Below are positions 15,778 to 25,032 of a DNA stretch of 64,000 bases, one piece after another. The DNA comes from a virus. The first letter of the stretch is position 1; every line of letters starts with the position of its first letter. A program made the translations under genes and the position numbers. The stretch lies in IMG/VR virus record IMGVR_UViG_3300042907_001080, positions 217,659-281,658 of that record; one strand, given 5' to 3'. The notes beneath the pieces are model-generated. The model did no database searches. It was not told the DNA's origin and saw only the letters and a program-made list of their open reading frames with translations.

Positions 15778-16700
15778 AAATATTAATGACTGGATCATCG
15801 GGATTTATCGGATCTCACTTAGCACCACTTTTAGAAAAAGACCACACAGTTCATCATCTCAAAAGCGATCTAACAGATCACAAGAGTGTTCAGCTAGAAG
15901 TAGCTTCTGTACAACCAGATATCATTGTGCACCTAGCTGCACGTACAGAAGTAGAACAAAGCTTCTATGAACAAATTACCTTTAGTGAAATAAACTATAT
16001 AGGAACAGTTAATTTAATTGAAGCAGCCGCCTCTGTTAAAAATTTAAAGAACTTTGTGTTTGCTAGTACTATGGAAGTTTATGGTTGGCAACCTATTAGT
16101 GATACTGTAAAAAATGGCGCCATACCTAAAGTATTTGAAACATTTGATGAGAACACTCAGCCTAACCCCAATGCTCCTTATTCTGTAGCCAAATATGGAT
16201 GTGAGAAATATTTAGAATACGCTTACAGATGTTATGGATTGCCATTTACTGCTATACGTCAAACAAACAGCTATGGTCGTAAAGATAACAAGTTTTTTGT
16301 TACAGAACAAATTATTAGTCAGATGCTAGAAAATTCCAAAGAAGTAAATCTTGGATATGCTGAACCATATAGAAATTTTATTTTTATTGACGACCTATTA
16401 GATGCTTGGATTACAGTTATTACAAATCCTGATAAAGTAAACAGTGGACTAATACTTACTATTGGTCCTGATGCTCCTATAAAGATTAGGGATTATGCAC
16501 AAAAAATTGCCAAAAAATTAAACTGGCAAGGAACGATTAATTGGGATACTAAATTGTTCAGGCCTGGGGAGATTTACTGGCTTAATAGCAATCACAATCT
16601 AATAACTAAATTAACTGGATGGTATCCTAAAGTCAGTTTAGACGAGGGGCTAGATCAAACTATTAAAATCTGGAAAGAAAAATATGATAGTAGAACATAA
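15774..16700 (+). CDS. NAD-dependent epimerase/dehydratase (extended SDR)
   Basis: 308 residues. The NAD-binding MKILMTGSSGFIGSHLAPLL has the GxxGxxG turn at residues 7-13. HLAARTEVEQSF, FASTMEVYGW (the Ser of the triad) and PYSVAKYGCEKYLEY (YxxxK) give the complete Ser-Tyr-Lys catalytic set of sugar-nucleotide epimerases/dehydratases. RQTNSYGRKDNKFFV and the later NFIFIDDLLDAW are family segments for substrate binding. It probably modifies an NDP-sugar for glycan synthesis. The next gene begins 17 bp before its stop. Confidence 0.85.
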   Translation: MKILMTGSSGFIGSHLAPLLEKDHTVHHLKSDLTDHKSVQLEVASVQPDIIVHLAARTEVEQSFYEQITFSEINYIGTVNLIEAAASVKNLKNFVFASTMEVYGWQPISDTVKNGAIPKVFETFDENTQPNPNAPYSVAKYGCEKYLEYAYRCYGLPFTAIRQTNSYGRKDNKFFVTEQIISQMLENSKEVNLGYAEPYRNFIFIDDLLDAWITVITNPDKVNSGLILTIGPDAPIKIRDYAQKIAKKLNWQGTINWDTKLFRPGEIYWLNSNHNLITKLTGWYPKVSLDEGLDQTIKIWKEKYDSRT

Positions 16701-17316
16701 GTTAAACGATGTACCGAGAATATCTGTTTTTGATAATGTACTATCTGCTGAATTTTGTAGAGGTATGATAGAAAAACATTCCAATGCTGGAATGAATTCT
16801 AATTCTGGTTATCAAAGTCGTGTTGAGTCGTATGCCCAAGTTACAGAAGAAGTTGAAAATAGAGGAATTAGTCTAGGTGTTGATCCCTATGATTATGATA
16901 TAATAGCAACAGCTATTGTTAATGTTGCTAAAATTCCATATTCTCACATAGAGGCTATTGATATTTACAACTATCACGAAGGACAGTATCTAGCTTATCA
17001 TCACGATTACTGTTATGACCCTAGACAAATCAACTATTATAAAAACGGTGGCGACAGAGTTGGAACCGGTATTTTTTATTTTAATGATGATTTTGTAGGC
17101 GGAGAAACTTATTTTCCTAAATTTGATGTATCTATTACTCCTAAGACTGGTTCCTTTTTGTATTTTGAACAATGCTATGACGAAGCAACTAATTGGGACA
17201 CAATACACGAAAGCAAACTAATTACCAAAGGAACTAAGTGGATCGCTAGTTGCTTTTTTAGTGATAGGCCTAGAGTAGGATGGTCTAGTAGAGATCATTT
17301 GTATGCTAACGGATAA
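16684..17316 (+). CDS. 2-oxoglutarate/Fe(II) oxygenase, prolyl-4-hydroxylase type
   Basis: 210 residues. Iron ligands H106-H-D108 in YLAYHHDYCYD and H175 in DTIHES, with K185 ten residues on as the 2-oxoglutarate anchor, match the P4Hc family. TGIFYFNDDFVGGETYFPK is the typical double-stranded beta-helix core. The family hydroxylates proline or other residues using O2 and 2-oxoglutarate. It is one of nine such proteins in the island and the one with the most standard motif set. Part of the coupled plus-strand operon. Confidence 0.85.
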   Translation: MIVEHKLNDVPRISVFDNVLSAEFCRGMIEKHSNAGMNSNSGYQSRVESYAQVTEEVENRGISLGVDPYDYDIIATAIVNVAKIPYSHIEAIDIYNYHEGQYLAYHHDYCYDPRQINYYKNGGDRVGTGIFYFNDDFVGGETYFPKFDVSITPKTGSFLYFEQCYDEATNWDTIHESKLITKGTKWIASCFFSDRPRVGWSSRDHLYANG

Positions 17317-18007
17317 TTGGATTCCTTTTTACAAATATAATGATCAAGGTGTGCCTGGATGCATGTCTCAGCAAACCTATGAACCGTTAATAAATCCGGA
17401 AGGAACTGTATACTGTGCCAACTACGATCATAATAATCTGTATCAACGTAAATGGCAACCAGACCGTGTGGGTTACACTCAAGACATTGTTGAATATTTT
17501 TTTAACAAAGAAGTTGGATATGCACACAAATTTAGCAACAAGCTATGGGCGCCGGAAATTATAGATATAGATTATGTTAGCAAACGTATTTTTTATAAAT
17601 GGTATGGGCCCACTTGCAACGAATTAATATATACAGGCAGAACTTTACCATCTGATTGGAAATTACAACTTCGAAATATCATGATGGATTGTTATAATGA
17701 AGGAGTTTACAAACTTACAATGTATCCACATTGTCATTACTATGATAACAGCGGAATTATGCACACGCTAGATATGTATGGGTGCGTTGAAGTAGATGAT
17801 CCGTTTATTGAAGCAAAGTATATGGATGGGATAATTCACGAAACCGCTAAATTTAGACTAGACGAGACCGGACCTAAAAACAATAATAGATATGATTTAG
17901 AAAAAATGTTCTTCAATAGTTTATGCACCCACGTAAAATGGGGAGAATGCGATTTAAATTTTGTCTATCAAAATATAATTGGAGATAGCGATGAAATATA
18001 TAGGTAA
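17303..18007 (+). CDS. Phage protein, possible degenerate kinase-like fold, paralogue of 28592-29287
   Basis: 234 residues. The order of segments (YAHKFSNKLWAPEIIDIDYV, RIFYKWYG, LRNIMMDCYNEGVYKLTMYP and GIMHTLDMYG) parallels the protein at 28592-29287: there NEKWLREVNFI, RKLYLEIDGDD, LGIYKYSLHPSSYFV and QLKSINYFF. The last two resemble the catalytic-loop and metal-binding strands of protein-kinase-like folds without the usual Asp/Asn. I therefore infer a pseudokinase-like paralogous pair, not an active kinase. It sits between two oxygenases. Confidence 0.5.
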   Translation: MLTDNWIPFYKYNDQGVPGCMSQQTYEPLINPEGTVYCANYDHNNLYQRKWQPDRVGYTQDIVEYFFNKEVGYAHKFSNKLWAPEIIDIDYVSKRIFYKWYGPTCNELIYTGRTLPSDWKLQLRNIMMDCYNEGVYKLTMYPHCHYYDNSGIMHTLDMYGCVEVDDPFIEAKYMDGIIHETAKFRLDETGPKNNNRYDLEKMFFNSLCTHVKWGECDLNFVYQNIIGDSDEIYR

Positions 18008-18623
18008 CTGCGCAGATAAAATAGATTGGAATGAAGTAATTAAATTATGCCAAGAGAGCGTAACAGGAGATAGAAACACTGTGGTCTCTGTGGTTGAAAG
18101 ATCCGAAGTTAATTTACAGAATCGAGAACCTATGCAGGCCAAGGTTTTATTGTCGGTAGCAGAACAAATAGCCAACGAACAATTGCTTCAAGAGTATAGA
18201 AAAGTGATAGGAGATTGGCGTGATGCTGGATGTGACCTGGATAAAATTTATTGGTATGATTACTATCCAGGGGATCATTATCCAGAAAGTATATCAGATA
18301 CATTTGCTGCCATACTAGGAATTCGCCCATTAAGAGTTTTTGTAAGTGAAGTATATCCGGGTATTACAGTTCCCTATCACTGGGATGTAGAAGATAAGGG
18401 ACCAGAATGGTTAAAAAAATACGGAATGCTTTATAGATATACCTGCTGTATAGATGTGCCGAGGGTCGGAAGTGTATTAATCGTTGACGATCATTGTTTA
18501 TATGATTTTAAGCAAGGAGACATTTTTGAATGGGATAGTTATAGAAACTATCATTCAGCTGCCAACGGCGGCGAACACATACAGTATTATTTTCACATGT
18601 TAGGATATAAAATAAAATGTTAG
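17991..18623 (+). CDS. 2-oxoglutarate/Fe(II) oxygenase-like protein A (MxxIGNC family)
   Basis: 210 residues; ATG preceded by GGAGAT, while a TTG four codons upstream lies before this site. H130-W-D132 (VPYHWDVED) and H188 (NYHSAANGG) form the 2-His-1-carboxylate triad in a cupin-like core (SVLIVDDHCLYDF, GDIFEWD). The start MKYIGNC recurs as MLERVGNC and MRHIGNY in the proteins at 18617 and 31272, defining a small paralogous family. The aspartyl-hydroxylase type is most similar. Substrate unknown. Confidence 0.72.
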   Translation: MKYIGNCADKIDWNEVIKLCQESVTGDRNTVVSVVERSEVNLQNREPMQAKVLLSVAEQIANEQLLQEYRKVIGDWRDAGCDLDKIYWYDYYPGDHYPESISDTFAAILGIRPLRVFVSEVYPGITVPYHWDVEDKGPEWLKKYGMLYRYTCCIDVPRVGSVLIVDDHCLYDFKQGDIFEWDSYRNYHSAANGGEHIQYYFHMLGYKIKC

Positions 18624-19162
18624 AAAGAGTTGGTAACTGTTCAAAAATTATAGATTGGAACGAAGTTATAAAAGAGATTGCTGAACAACGACCGGCCTAT
18701 ATCGGACCTAGCCACAAGGAAGATGATCCAATTCCGGGCCTTAAAGAAGTAACAGATTTGTGGAAGCGTTCGGGATTCAAAACTGTTGCTGATGGTGGAA
18801 CAGTGGAATGGGACATGTTTTTGCCTCATACAAATTTTAATATTTCTATCGCTGAAAAATTTTGTGAGTTTGTTGGATTGAAAACGTATACAAGCTGCTG
18901 GATTAGTAGAATAAATCCTGCACGTTGCTCACCTTGGCATTGGGATGTCCATGACGATGAAGTAAATTTATCTCAAAGAACAGACATAGTTCGATATCAT
19001 TGTCATATAGGACAACCGACACACGGTCATGTTTTAATAGTAGATAATTTTTGTTTATATAAACAGCCTCAGGGAGAAATATATAAATGGCCATCTAGAA
19101 CAACTTGGCATTGCGGATTAAACAGTGGGCTAACTCCGAAGTATCTTTTTAATATATGGTGA
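18617..19162 (+). CDS. 2-oxoglutarate/Fe(II) oxygenase-like protein B (MxxIGNC family)
   Basis: 181 residues. Ligands H108-W-D110 (SPWHWDVHD) and H165 (TTWHCGLNSG), with core strands GHVLIVDNFCLY and GEIYKWPS. Close in layout to the preceding gene (start MLERVGNCSKIIDWNEVI), so tandem duplication is likely. The 7-bp overlap shows coupling. Confidence 0.72.
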   Translation: MLERVGNCSKIIDWNEVIKEIAEQRPAYIGPSHKEDDPIPGLKEVTDLWKRSGFKTVADGGTVEWDMFLPHTNFNISIAEKFCEFVGLKTYTSCWISRINPARCSPWHWDVHDDEVNLSQRTDIVRYHCHIGQPTHGHVLIVDNFCLYKQPQGEIYKWPSRTTWHCGLNSGLTPKYLFNIW

Positions 19163-19166
19163 TGAT

Positions 19167-19367
19167 ATGATCAATGAAAAATACAGTAATGAAGATGTTC
19201 CTATTCAAGATACATTTTATATGCAAAAGTTTATGGAGATTCAACGTCAAAATGTTGTATTATCAAATAAACTACGAGACTTATATGAAATTCTTGAGAT
19301 CCGTGATGTTGTAGAAATGCATTTTGGGGATAAGTTTTTTAATATCTTAAATGATACACCTGCATGA
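19167..19367 (+). CDS. Short helical protein immediately before a radical SAM gene
   Basis: 66 residues, predicted helical throughout (YMQKFMEIQRQNVVLSNKLR, LYEILEIRDVVEMHF). Its stop overlaps the start of the radical-SAM gene (ATGA). Radical-SAM enzymes of RiPP pathways often follow a short precursor gene, and this is a possible candidate, but there is no obvious core peptide with repeated modifiable residues. It could equally be a small coiled-coil partner. Unknown function. Confidence 0.5.
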   Translation: MINEKYSNEDVPIQDTFYMQKFMEIQRQNVVLSNKLRDLYEILEIRDVVEMHFGDKFFNILNDTPA

Positions 19368-20764
19368 ATAAAATTAAACACTGGCAAGAGAAAATTGAAT
19401 CAGTATCAGGAAGCAAAACTTTTTGCATATTGCCCTGGATACATTTTGCCACACGTCCCAACGGCGACATGCGACTATGTTGTAATGCTAACAGTAGTGG
19501 AGCAGGAACGGATCACGAAATTGGTCTAGTAAAAAACGAAACAGGTCGTCCTGCTAATTTTGGACGGGAAACTCCTATGAGCGCATGGAACAACAAATAC
19601 ATGCGAGATGTACGTTTAACTATGCTAGAAGGAAAGATTCCTTCTAGCTGTAGTAAATGTATTGCTGAAGAGTCTAAAGGTGTTGCTAGCAAACGTATTT
19701 GGGAAACAGGTACTTGGATAGAAGAAGGTCTTGATGTTGAAGAGCTTGTTAAACAAACAGAAGAAAATGGAACAATTCCTGAACGTCTTGTTTATCTAGA
19801 TTTAAGATTAGGACATACTTGTAATCTTAAGTGTGTTATGTGTAGTCCTCATGATAGTAGCATGTGGGTTTCTGATCATAAAAAGATATATCCTCTATTT
19901 CAGACTAAAGAACTTAAAGATCAAATGGCATGGGATCAATCAGAGTTTAACAATAAATGGCACGAAAATCCAGACTTCTGGAAAGAAATGTATACTCAGA
20001 TTCCTAATCTAAAACAAGTATACTTTGCAGGCGGCGAACCTTTGCTTATTAAGGAGCATAAACTGTTCCTTGAAGAAATTGTTAGACAAGGATACGCGGA
20101 CAAGATCCTTGTACGATACAACACAAATGGATTATTAGTAAATGACGAAATTATTGAACTCTGGAAAAAATTCAAAAAAGTTAAAGTAGGGTTTAGCATC
20201 GATGCTGTCGGCGACCGTAATTACTATATACGCTATCCTAGTGATTGGGTTACTATCGAACGTAATCTTCACAAGTTAGATAACACTCCTGGCAACATAC
20301 AAGTTAGCATTGCCACTGCTATACAAATACTAAACATCAAACACTTGCCTGAACTTGCCAAGTGGAAGATACAACAGAATTTTAAGAAAGTAAACTTTGA
20401 AAATATAACTGGTGGAATTGAAGCCGGCGGCGGAATTGTTAACATGCACTTGTTGTATATACCCACGTTCTTAAGTATTAGATGTTTGCCTGAATATGAT
20501 AAAGAACAAGTGCGTAAGAGCTTTGCTGATCTTGCTACATGGTTGTATACTAACTACAGACAAGATGAAGACTTTTGGAAAAACAATCCTTACGGATGGA
20601 AACGCTGGCAGGCAGTATTAGACTTTATGGATGCCGAAGATCACACTGCTCAGTTACCTGCATTTGTTGAATATATTGAAAAGATAGAAGCTATACGTGA
20701 TACAGATTTTGTTAAGACTTTTCCTGAGCTAGCACATTTGCTACAGTCCCCAATCTTATCTTAG
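19364..20764 (+). CDS. Twitch-domain radical SAM protein 3
   Basis: 466 residues. The N-terminal twitch region FCILPWIHFATRPNGDMRLC-C and SSCSKCIAEE bind an auxiliary cluster in this family. The radical-SAM core then has CNLKCVMC near residue 155, VYFAGGEPLLIKEH near 222, VRYNTNGL and VGFSIDAVGDRNYYIR. The C-terminal part contains IPTFLSIRCLP, also seen as variants in the proteins at 30130 and 31759. Highly similar proteins recur in marine T4-like phages with no known substrate. It ends in a 53-bp overlap with the convergent gene. Confidence 0.88.
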   Translation: MNKIKHWQEKIESVSGSKTFCILPWIHFATRPNGDMRLCCNANSSGAGTDHEIGLVKNETGRPANFGRETPMSAWNNKYMRDVRLTMLEGKIPSSCSKCIAEESKGVASKRIWETGTWIEEGLDVEELVKQTEENGTIPERLVYLDLRLGHTCNLKCVMCSPHDSSMWVSDHKKIYPLFQTKELKDQMAWDQSEFNNKWHENPDFWKEMYTQIPNLKQVYFAGGEPLLIKEHKLFLEEIVRQGYADKILVRYNTNGLLVNDEIIELWKKFKKVKVGFSIDAVGDRNYYIRYPSDWVTIERNLHKLDNTPGNIQVSIATAIQILNIKHLPELAKWKIQQNFKKVNFENITGGIEAGGGIVNMHLLYIPTFLSIRCLPEYDKEQVRKSFADLATWLYTNYRQDEDFWKNNPYGWKRWQAVLDFMDAEDHTAQLPAFVEYIEKIEAIRDTDFVKTFPELAHLLQSPILS

Positions 20765-21806
20765 GATTTTTAAAAATAGGATCAGCAAGCATTTTCTGAA
20801 ACTCTGCGTATTCAGGATGAGTTGTCTTCCAAATGGTGCGCTGTTCATACGTGGTCTTATCCCAAGTATTCCAATCAATAACCAATTGAAAATCTACACT
20901 ATAGAAATTTGGAAATCTGTCCAGGACTAATTGTGCGTAATCTTTCATTTCTTTGTAGTTTAGATCTTGAACCACATATTGTGTTAGGACATAGATATTA
21001 GGATTATTAGATATCTCATTGTTTATATAATCACAATTGTCTAACAATGTTGGCCAGTGTCCTCCACGGCGAACAACATCATATGTTTCTTCACGAGCTG
21101 CATCAAAGCTGATGCGTATAGCTCTAATTTTACTGTGCCATTTAGATATTCTGCGCCAATACGCAGGTGTAAGCATTACGCCGTTTGTCTGTAAGTCTAA
21201 TATTAAATTGGGCCAAGGTGTTGGATCAAAGTTAACTAAAAAGTCTCGGAATATCTTAGAACCAAACGGATCACCACTGCCAGTGATATCTAGTGTAATA
21301 TGTTTGTCATGCGGTTTGTCAAATACAGCATTAATAATTTTGTAGTGTAATTCTAGTTTACGTTCGTAATCAACACCTTCGTAATCGTATATCTTTTCAG
21401 TGCGACAACTAGGACAAGTTAAATTACAACTAGCATCGTTCTCAAACATAATATGTGTTGGAAATTCTGCTGGCTTAGGTGTATCTTCTATGTTGGGTAA
21501 TCGATTGTCAGATATGTCGCCGCACACTGTATGATTACAATACCTAAAACTTCCATCTAGTATAGACTCACGAATTATAGTTGCTACTTCCCCGTGCCAT
21601 ATTTCTTCAAACGATTGTTCATTTAAATTACCAATACTATAAGGCAACCAGCTTGTGCAGCACATCCAACAACTACCATCGTCCCTAATAGACAACGTTT
21701 CAAAAGGTTTATTACAAAATTTGCCTTGTAAATTTTTTTGTTTAACTTTAAGATTAGCTAAATCATGCCCGCTATCTATTTTAAGCATTATAGTTTTATT
21801 TTTCAT
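20712..21806 (-). CDS. Radical SAM protein 4 with twitch-type N-terminus
   Basis: 364 residues. N-terminal GKFCNKPFETLSIRDDGSC-WMCC is twitch/SPASM-like; ...CNHTVCGD gives further cysteines. The core motif is CNLTCPSC near residue 127, with DITGSGDPFGSK in place of GGEP and LQTNGVML and RISFDAAREETYD after it. GSGDP instead of GGEP is a recurrent variant in SPASM proteins of unknown function. The overlap with the next upstream gene (21796) indicates a coupled minus-strand run from 26328 to 20712. Confidence 0.85.
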   Translation of the reverse strand: MKNKTIMLKIDSGHDLANLKVKQKNLQGKFCNKPFETLSIRDDGSCWMCCTSWLPYSIGNLNEQSFEEIWHGEVATIIRESILDGSFRYCNHTVCGDISDNRLPNIEDTPKPAEFPTHIMFENDASCNLTCPSCRTEKIYDYEGVDYERKLELHYKIINAVFDKPHDKHITLDITGSGDPFGSKIFRDFLVNFDPTPWPNLILDLQTNGVMLTPAYWRRISKWHSKIRAIRISFDAAREETYDVVRRGGHWPTLLDNCDYINNEISNNPNIYVLTQYVVQDLNYKEMKDYAQLVLDRFPNFYSVDFQLVIDWNTWDKTTYEQRTIWKTTHPEYAEFQKMLADPIFKNPKIRLGTVANVLAQEKS

Positions 21807-22902
21807 ATATAGGAATTATAGTTGTTGCTTTCCACAGGTCTTCAAAGTCTGTGAACTCTTTGGCTTTAGGCACACACATACCACATCCGCATCTTTGGTT
21901 AGGGCAAATAATTGGCGTTACCGGTTTAGATAACATATCTTTAACTTGCGAGATAATAGTTTCAGTATCTCGCAAATTTCCAATAGGACCCCGGCCTGTG
22001 TGTGTTGCCTGACATGTTTGATGATGGAACACATTGCCTGTATGCTGCTCAACATGCATAAAAAACCAGTTAACTGTGCAATACCAGTCTTTAAACCAGT
22101 TGTTCACTAATTTGATATCTTGCCATTCATCTTCAACTTTACCCTGTGTGCATCTGCTACCACAACATGCACGACCTACGTTTGTACCCTCGGCAGATGT
22201 AGATGCACTACGAGGTTGCCCCATCCATTCAAAGAACCAGTTCTGTTGTTCTTCTGTGTATTCGTGGCTTGTTCTACGTTGATTGCCGTCGGCATCTTGA
22301 AACCATCCCTTTCGAACAATATTTCCATCTCCGATTGGCACAGGATTCAGTCGTGAAATTCCTTTAGATTTGAGTAGATTACATACTTCAACCGCCTCGT
22401 CAAAATAGTCGCAATGTAGCATTACATTTGCCTGAACACTCATCCCGGCATCATGCAGGCCTATAATATTTTTAATGCTTCTATCTTTTAATTTCTGATC
22501 AGCTTCACTATGCCAACTAACAGTAACGTGAACAAAATTATCTAAAATTCTTTTAGTAAATTGAGGCCCCCAAGAGCCGTTAGTAGTCAACCCTAACGCA
22601 AAATTTCCTTGTGTTTTTATATATTCTATCAATGGCCAAAAATTAGGATTGGCGGTAGGTTCGCCACCGGTAAAATCTATGCTGGTTATATCACCATATA
22701 GTCTTTTTGAATTGTACAGATCTGCATAGCTCTTGATAAAATCAAAAGTAGTTTTTAATTCTTCAAAGCTAGGATACGGACTATAGTTGTTATGACGTGT
22801 ACTTTCACAGTAAGAACAGTCGTAATTACATCTGCGTAACATTTCCCAGGTTACAATAAATGGTGTGGGATTTTTTAATTTAATTGCTGTTGTTTTTATC
22901 AT
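21796..22902 (-). CDS. Radical SAM protein 5
   Basis: 368 residues. Cluster motif C25-N-Y-D-C29-S-Y-C32, SIDFTGGEPTANPNF, LGLTTNGS and VTVSWHSEA, then a long C-terminal section with many cysteines (RACCGSRCTQG, HHQTCQATH, IICPNQRCGCGMC) that could hold auxiliary clusters. Similar motif order to the proteins at 12518 and 22899, which also modify an unknown substrate. Start overlaps the upstream stop by 4 bp. Confidence 0.85.
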   Translation of the reverse strand: MIKTTAIKLKNPTPFIVTWEMLRRCNYDCSYCESTRHNNYSPYPSFEELKTTFDFIKSYADLYNSKRLYGDITSIDFTGGEPTANPNFWPLIEYIKTQGNFALGLTTNGSWGPQFTKRILDNFVHVTVSWHSEADQKLKDRSIKNIIGLHDAGMSVQANVMLHCDYFDEAVEVCNLLKSKGISRLNPVPIGDGNIVRKGWFQDADGNQRRTSHEYTEEQQNWFFEWMGQPRSASTSAEGTNVGRACCGSRCTQGKVEDEWQDIKLVNNWFKDWYCTVNWFFMHVEQHTGNVFHHQTCQATHTGRGPIGNLRDTETIISQVKDMLSKPVTPIICPNQRCGCGMCVPKAKEFTDFEDLWKATTIIPIYEK

Positions 22903-23792
22903 TGTTTTATCTTTGTTAACGGAATGTCTGCTGCGCAGGTGCAGTAATTCCTATCGCATATAATAGGGTTTATAGGTATTGAAAATGTACCTGCATATAT
23001 GTTACCAAGACTACCACCGACTCTACAAGTCGCTCGGTGCACATCGCCGTCCCAATTTATCATTAGGCTTTCTATGCCTGCGTTGCAAGTCCAGCCCTTG
23101 AATTTGTTTAGATGCAATTTTATTACGTCGTTGGCATGCATAATTTCTACATCGTCTATTCTACAGTTAGCCTTTGCCGTGGCATTCTGTGAGAGAATCC
23201 ATTCTAAGTCGTTACCATCATACCGCATATCGTCAAACACATTATGATCGCCCTCAGTCCAGCGTATTCTACGCACAGCAAATCTAATCCCTTTTTCTCG
23301 GAACTCTTTGACTACTTTGCGAACACTGTCCATATGATCGTAGTGAGCCATTATGTTAACAAAAAAGTCTGTTTGAGTTTTGTCATAGAACTCGTTAATT
23401 GTTCTCATCACACGCTGCCAGTCATATTCAAAATGCAGACTAAACACTAGGTGATTAAAATACATTTCGTTTTGCAAATACCAGTTAGCAGATCGAGTTC
23501 CGTTGGTTGTTAAGTTGACCCAGAATATATCCTTGCGTTTAAAGTAGTCTAGTAGATCTTCTATATCGGGATGCACACAAGGTTCGCCACCTGTTAAACT
23601 AATACGTAACGGTTTTCCAATTTCGCATAGTTTATCAACAGTTGTTTCTAGGATGTTAATATCTGTATGCGAACTAAAATTATCATGTATGCTTGAAGGG
23701 CAATATGTACAGTCGTAGTTGCAACGTTTGCCTAAATTCCATTCAACTTTTATTTGATCTTGATGCGGCCAAGAACTGGTTATTTTATACAT
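22899..23792 (-). CDS. Radical SAM protein 6
   Basis: 297 residues. Cluster motif C24-N-Y-D-C28-T-Y-C31, ISLTGGEPCVHPDI, VNLTTNGTRS, LVFSLHFEYDW, and a C-terminal FKGWTCNAGIESLMI parallel to FQGWSCNSGYQS in the protein at 12518. RATCRVGGS and CDRNYCTCAAD supply extra cysteines. This supports three paralogues (12518, 21796, 22899) in one island. The start overlaps the upstream stop by 8 bp. Confidence 0.85.
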   Translation of the reverse strand: MYKITSSWPHQDQIKVEWNLGKRCNYDCTYCPSSIHDNFSSHTDINILETTVDKLCEIGKPLRISLTGGEPCVHPDIEDLLDYFKRKDIFWVNLTTNGTRSANWYLQNEMYFNHLVFSLHFEYDWQRVMRTINEFYDKTQTDFFVNIMAHYDHMDSVRKVVKEFREKGIRFAVRRIRWTEGDHNVFDDMRYDGNDLEWILSQNATAKANCRIDDVEIMHANDVIKLHLNKFKGWTCNAGIESLMINWDGDVHRATCRVGGSLGNIYAGTFSIPINPIICDRNYCTCAADIPLTKIKQ

Positions 23793-25032
23793 ACTGTTTA
23801 AATTCTGGTATAACTGCTAACAAATCTTGATTGCGAGTAGAGTCTAATGCAAAATTAAAATCTAAAAAGTCTTGCCACAAATTATTTTGATCCTTTGCTT
23901 GTAGATAGTTAATGTTATCTTGTATTTGTTGATGCGTAACTGTGCCTAACAGCGGGTTCTTTTTAACTGCGCTCCATGTATCTACTTGTGACTTAACTGC
24001 TAGAAGTTTTGTAATTGCTAGTGCTTTTAATTCTTGTGGTAACACTTGTGCTGACAGACAGTTGGGATAACTAACACGGTGGCTATAAAATATAATGTCC
24101 ATGGTGTTAATAAAATAATCAATACATTCTGCGGCTTGTAGTATGTTGCCAGCTTGTGCTGTAAATGCCCCAACTACACGACTCACGTTAGGAATTTTTT
24201 TTATTTCTTTAATGTTTGCTTCAACTTGATTAAAGTCGCTGTTACCGCGAATGTAATTGTAAACATCGTGAATGCCATCAAGGCTGACATTAACGGCAAT
24301 GCTTCTAAAATATGGCCAGTAGTCATGTATAGTCCTTCCTTTGCTAATTCCTAGCGTTGTGCCATTTGTGGCGTATTTTAATTCAATGTTAGCACCATAA
24401 GGCTTTAACATGTCTAAAATTTTATAATGTTGAGGATCCATTAGAGGCTCTCCACCTGCAAACTCTACTCGTCTAAAATGAGGTAGAAGTTTTTCAAAAC
24501 TGGTCCACCAGTTGTCGCTATCGTCAAACTCTCCGATATACTTTCCGGGATTATCTACAAGCTCTGTAATAGTGTGTACTAGGAAATTATTTTCTTTCTT
24601 ATAGAACGGAGTTACTTTGTCCCAGTCTTTCCAGTTAGTGCTATCTAACGGATTACACATGCGACACTTCAAGTTACACAAGTTGTTAAGTTTAATCTCC
24701 ATTGTAGGAAATTCAAACGGCATAATTTCTTGTAGCGGTGTATCGGGATATAAGTTAATACGTGCTTCTGGAATAACTCCGTTAATATGACGTTGGCGCA
24801 AACTTTCTACACCCTGGTCTTCTAAGTCAAAGCAAGGTTTACAAACCTCAGGCCGTTCTCCGCATAAGACTTGTTTGCGAACAAGTTGCATGGTTTCATT
24901 ATTCCATATTTCTTCTAGTGTATTATTTTGTATGAACCCAACCGGCGCACTACGACAACAGACTTTGACGGCTCCGTCTTCGCGTGTTGCTAACCCTGTA
25001 AAAGGGTGCATACAAAATGTTTTACTTTGCAT
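23785..25032 (-). CDS. Twitch-domain radical SAM protein 7
   Basis: 415 residues from MQSKTFCMHPFTGLA. Twitch N-terminus (FCMHPFTGLATREDGAVKVC-C, CKPCFDLEDQG), then the core CNLKCRMCNP near residue 141, VEFAGGEPLMDPQHY, LKYATNGTT and VNVSLDGIHDVYNYIRG. Long helical C-terminus. The start chosen matches the family's short lead before FC.hPf. It overlaps the upstream SGNH gene by 11 bp. Confidence 0.86.
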   Translation of the reverse strand: MQSKTFCMHPFTGLATREDGAVKVCCRSAPVGFIQNNTLEEIWNNETMQLVRKQVLCGERPEVCKPCFDLEDQGVESLRQRHINGVIPEARINLYPDTPLQEIMPFEFPTMEIKLNNLCNLKCRMCNPLDSTNWKDWDKVTPFYKKENNFLVHTITELVDNPGKYIGEFDDSDNWWTSFEKLLPHFRRVEFAGGEPLMDPQHYKILDMLKPYGANIELKYATNGTTLGISKGRTIHDYWPYFRSIAVNVSLDGIHDVYNYIRGNSDFNQVEANIKEIKKIPNVSRVVGAFTAQAGNILQAAECIDYFINTMDIIFYSHRVSYPNCLSAQVLPQELKALAITKLLAVKSQVDTWSAVKKNPLLGTVTHQQIQDNINYLQAKDQNNLWQDFLDFNFALDSTRNQDLLAVIPEFKQYV

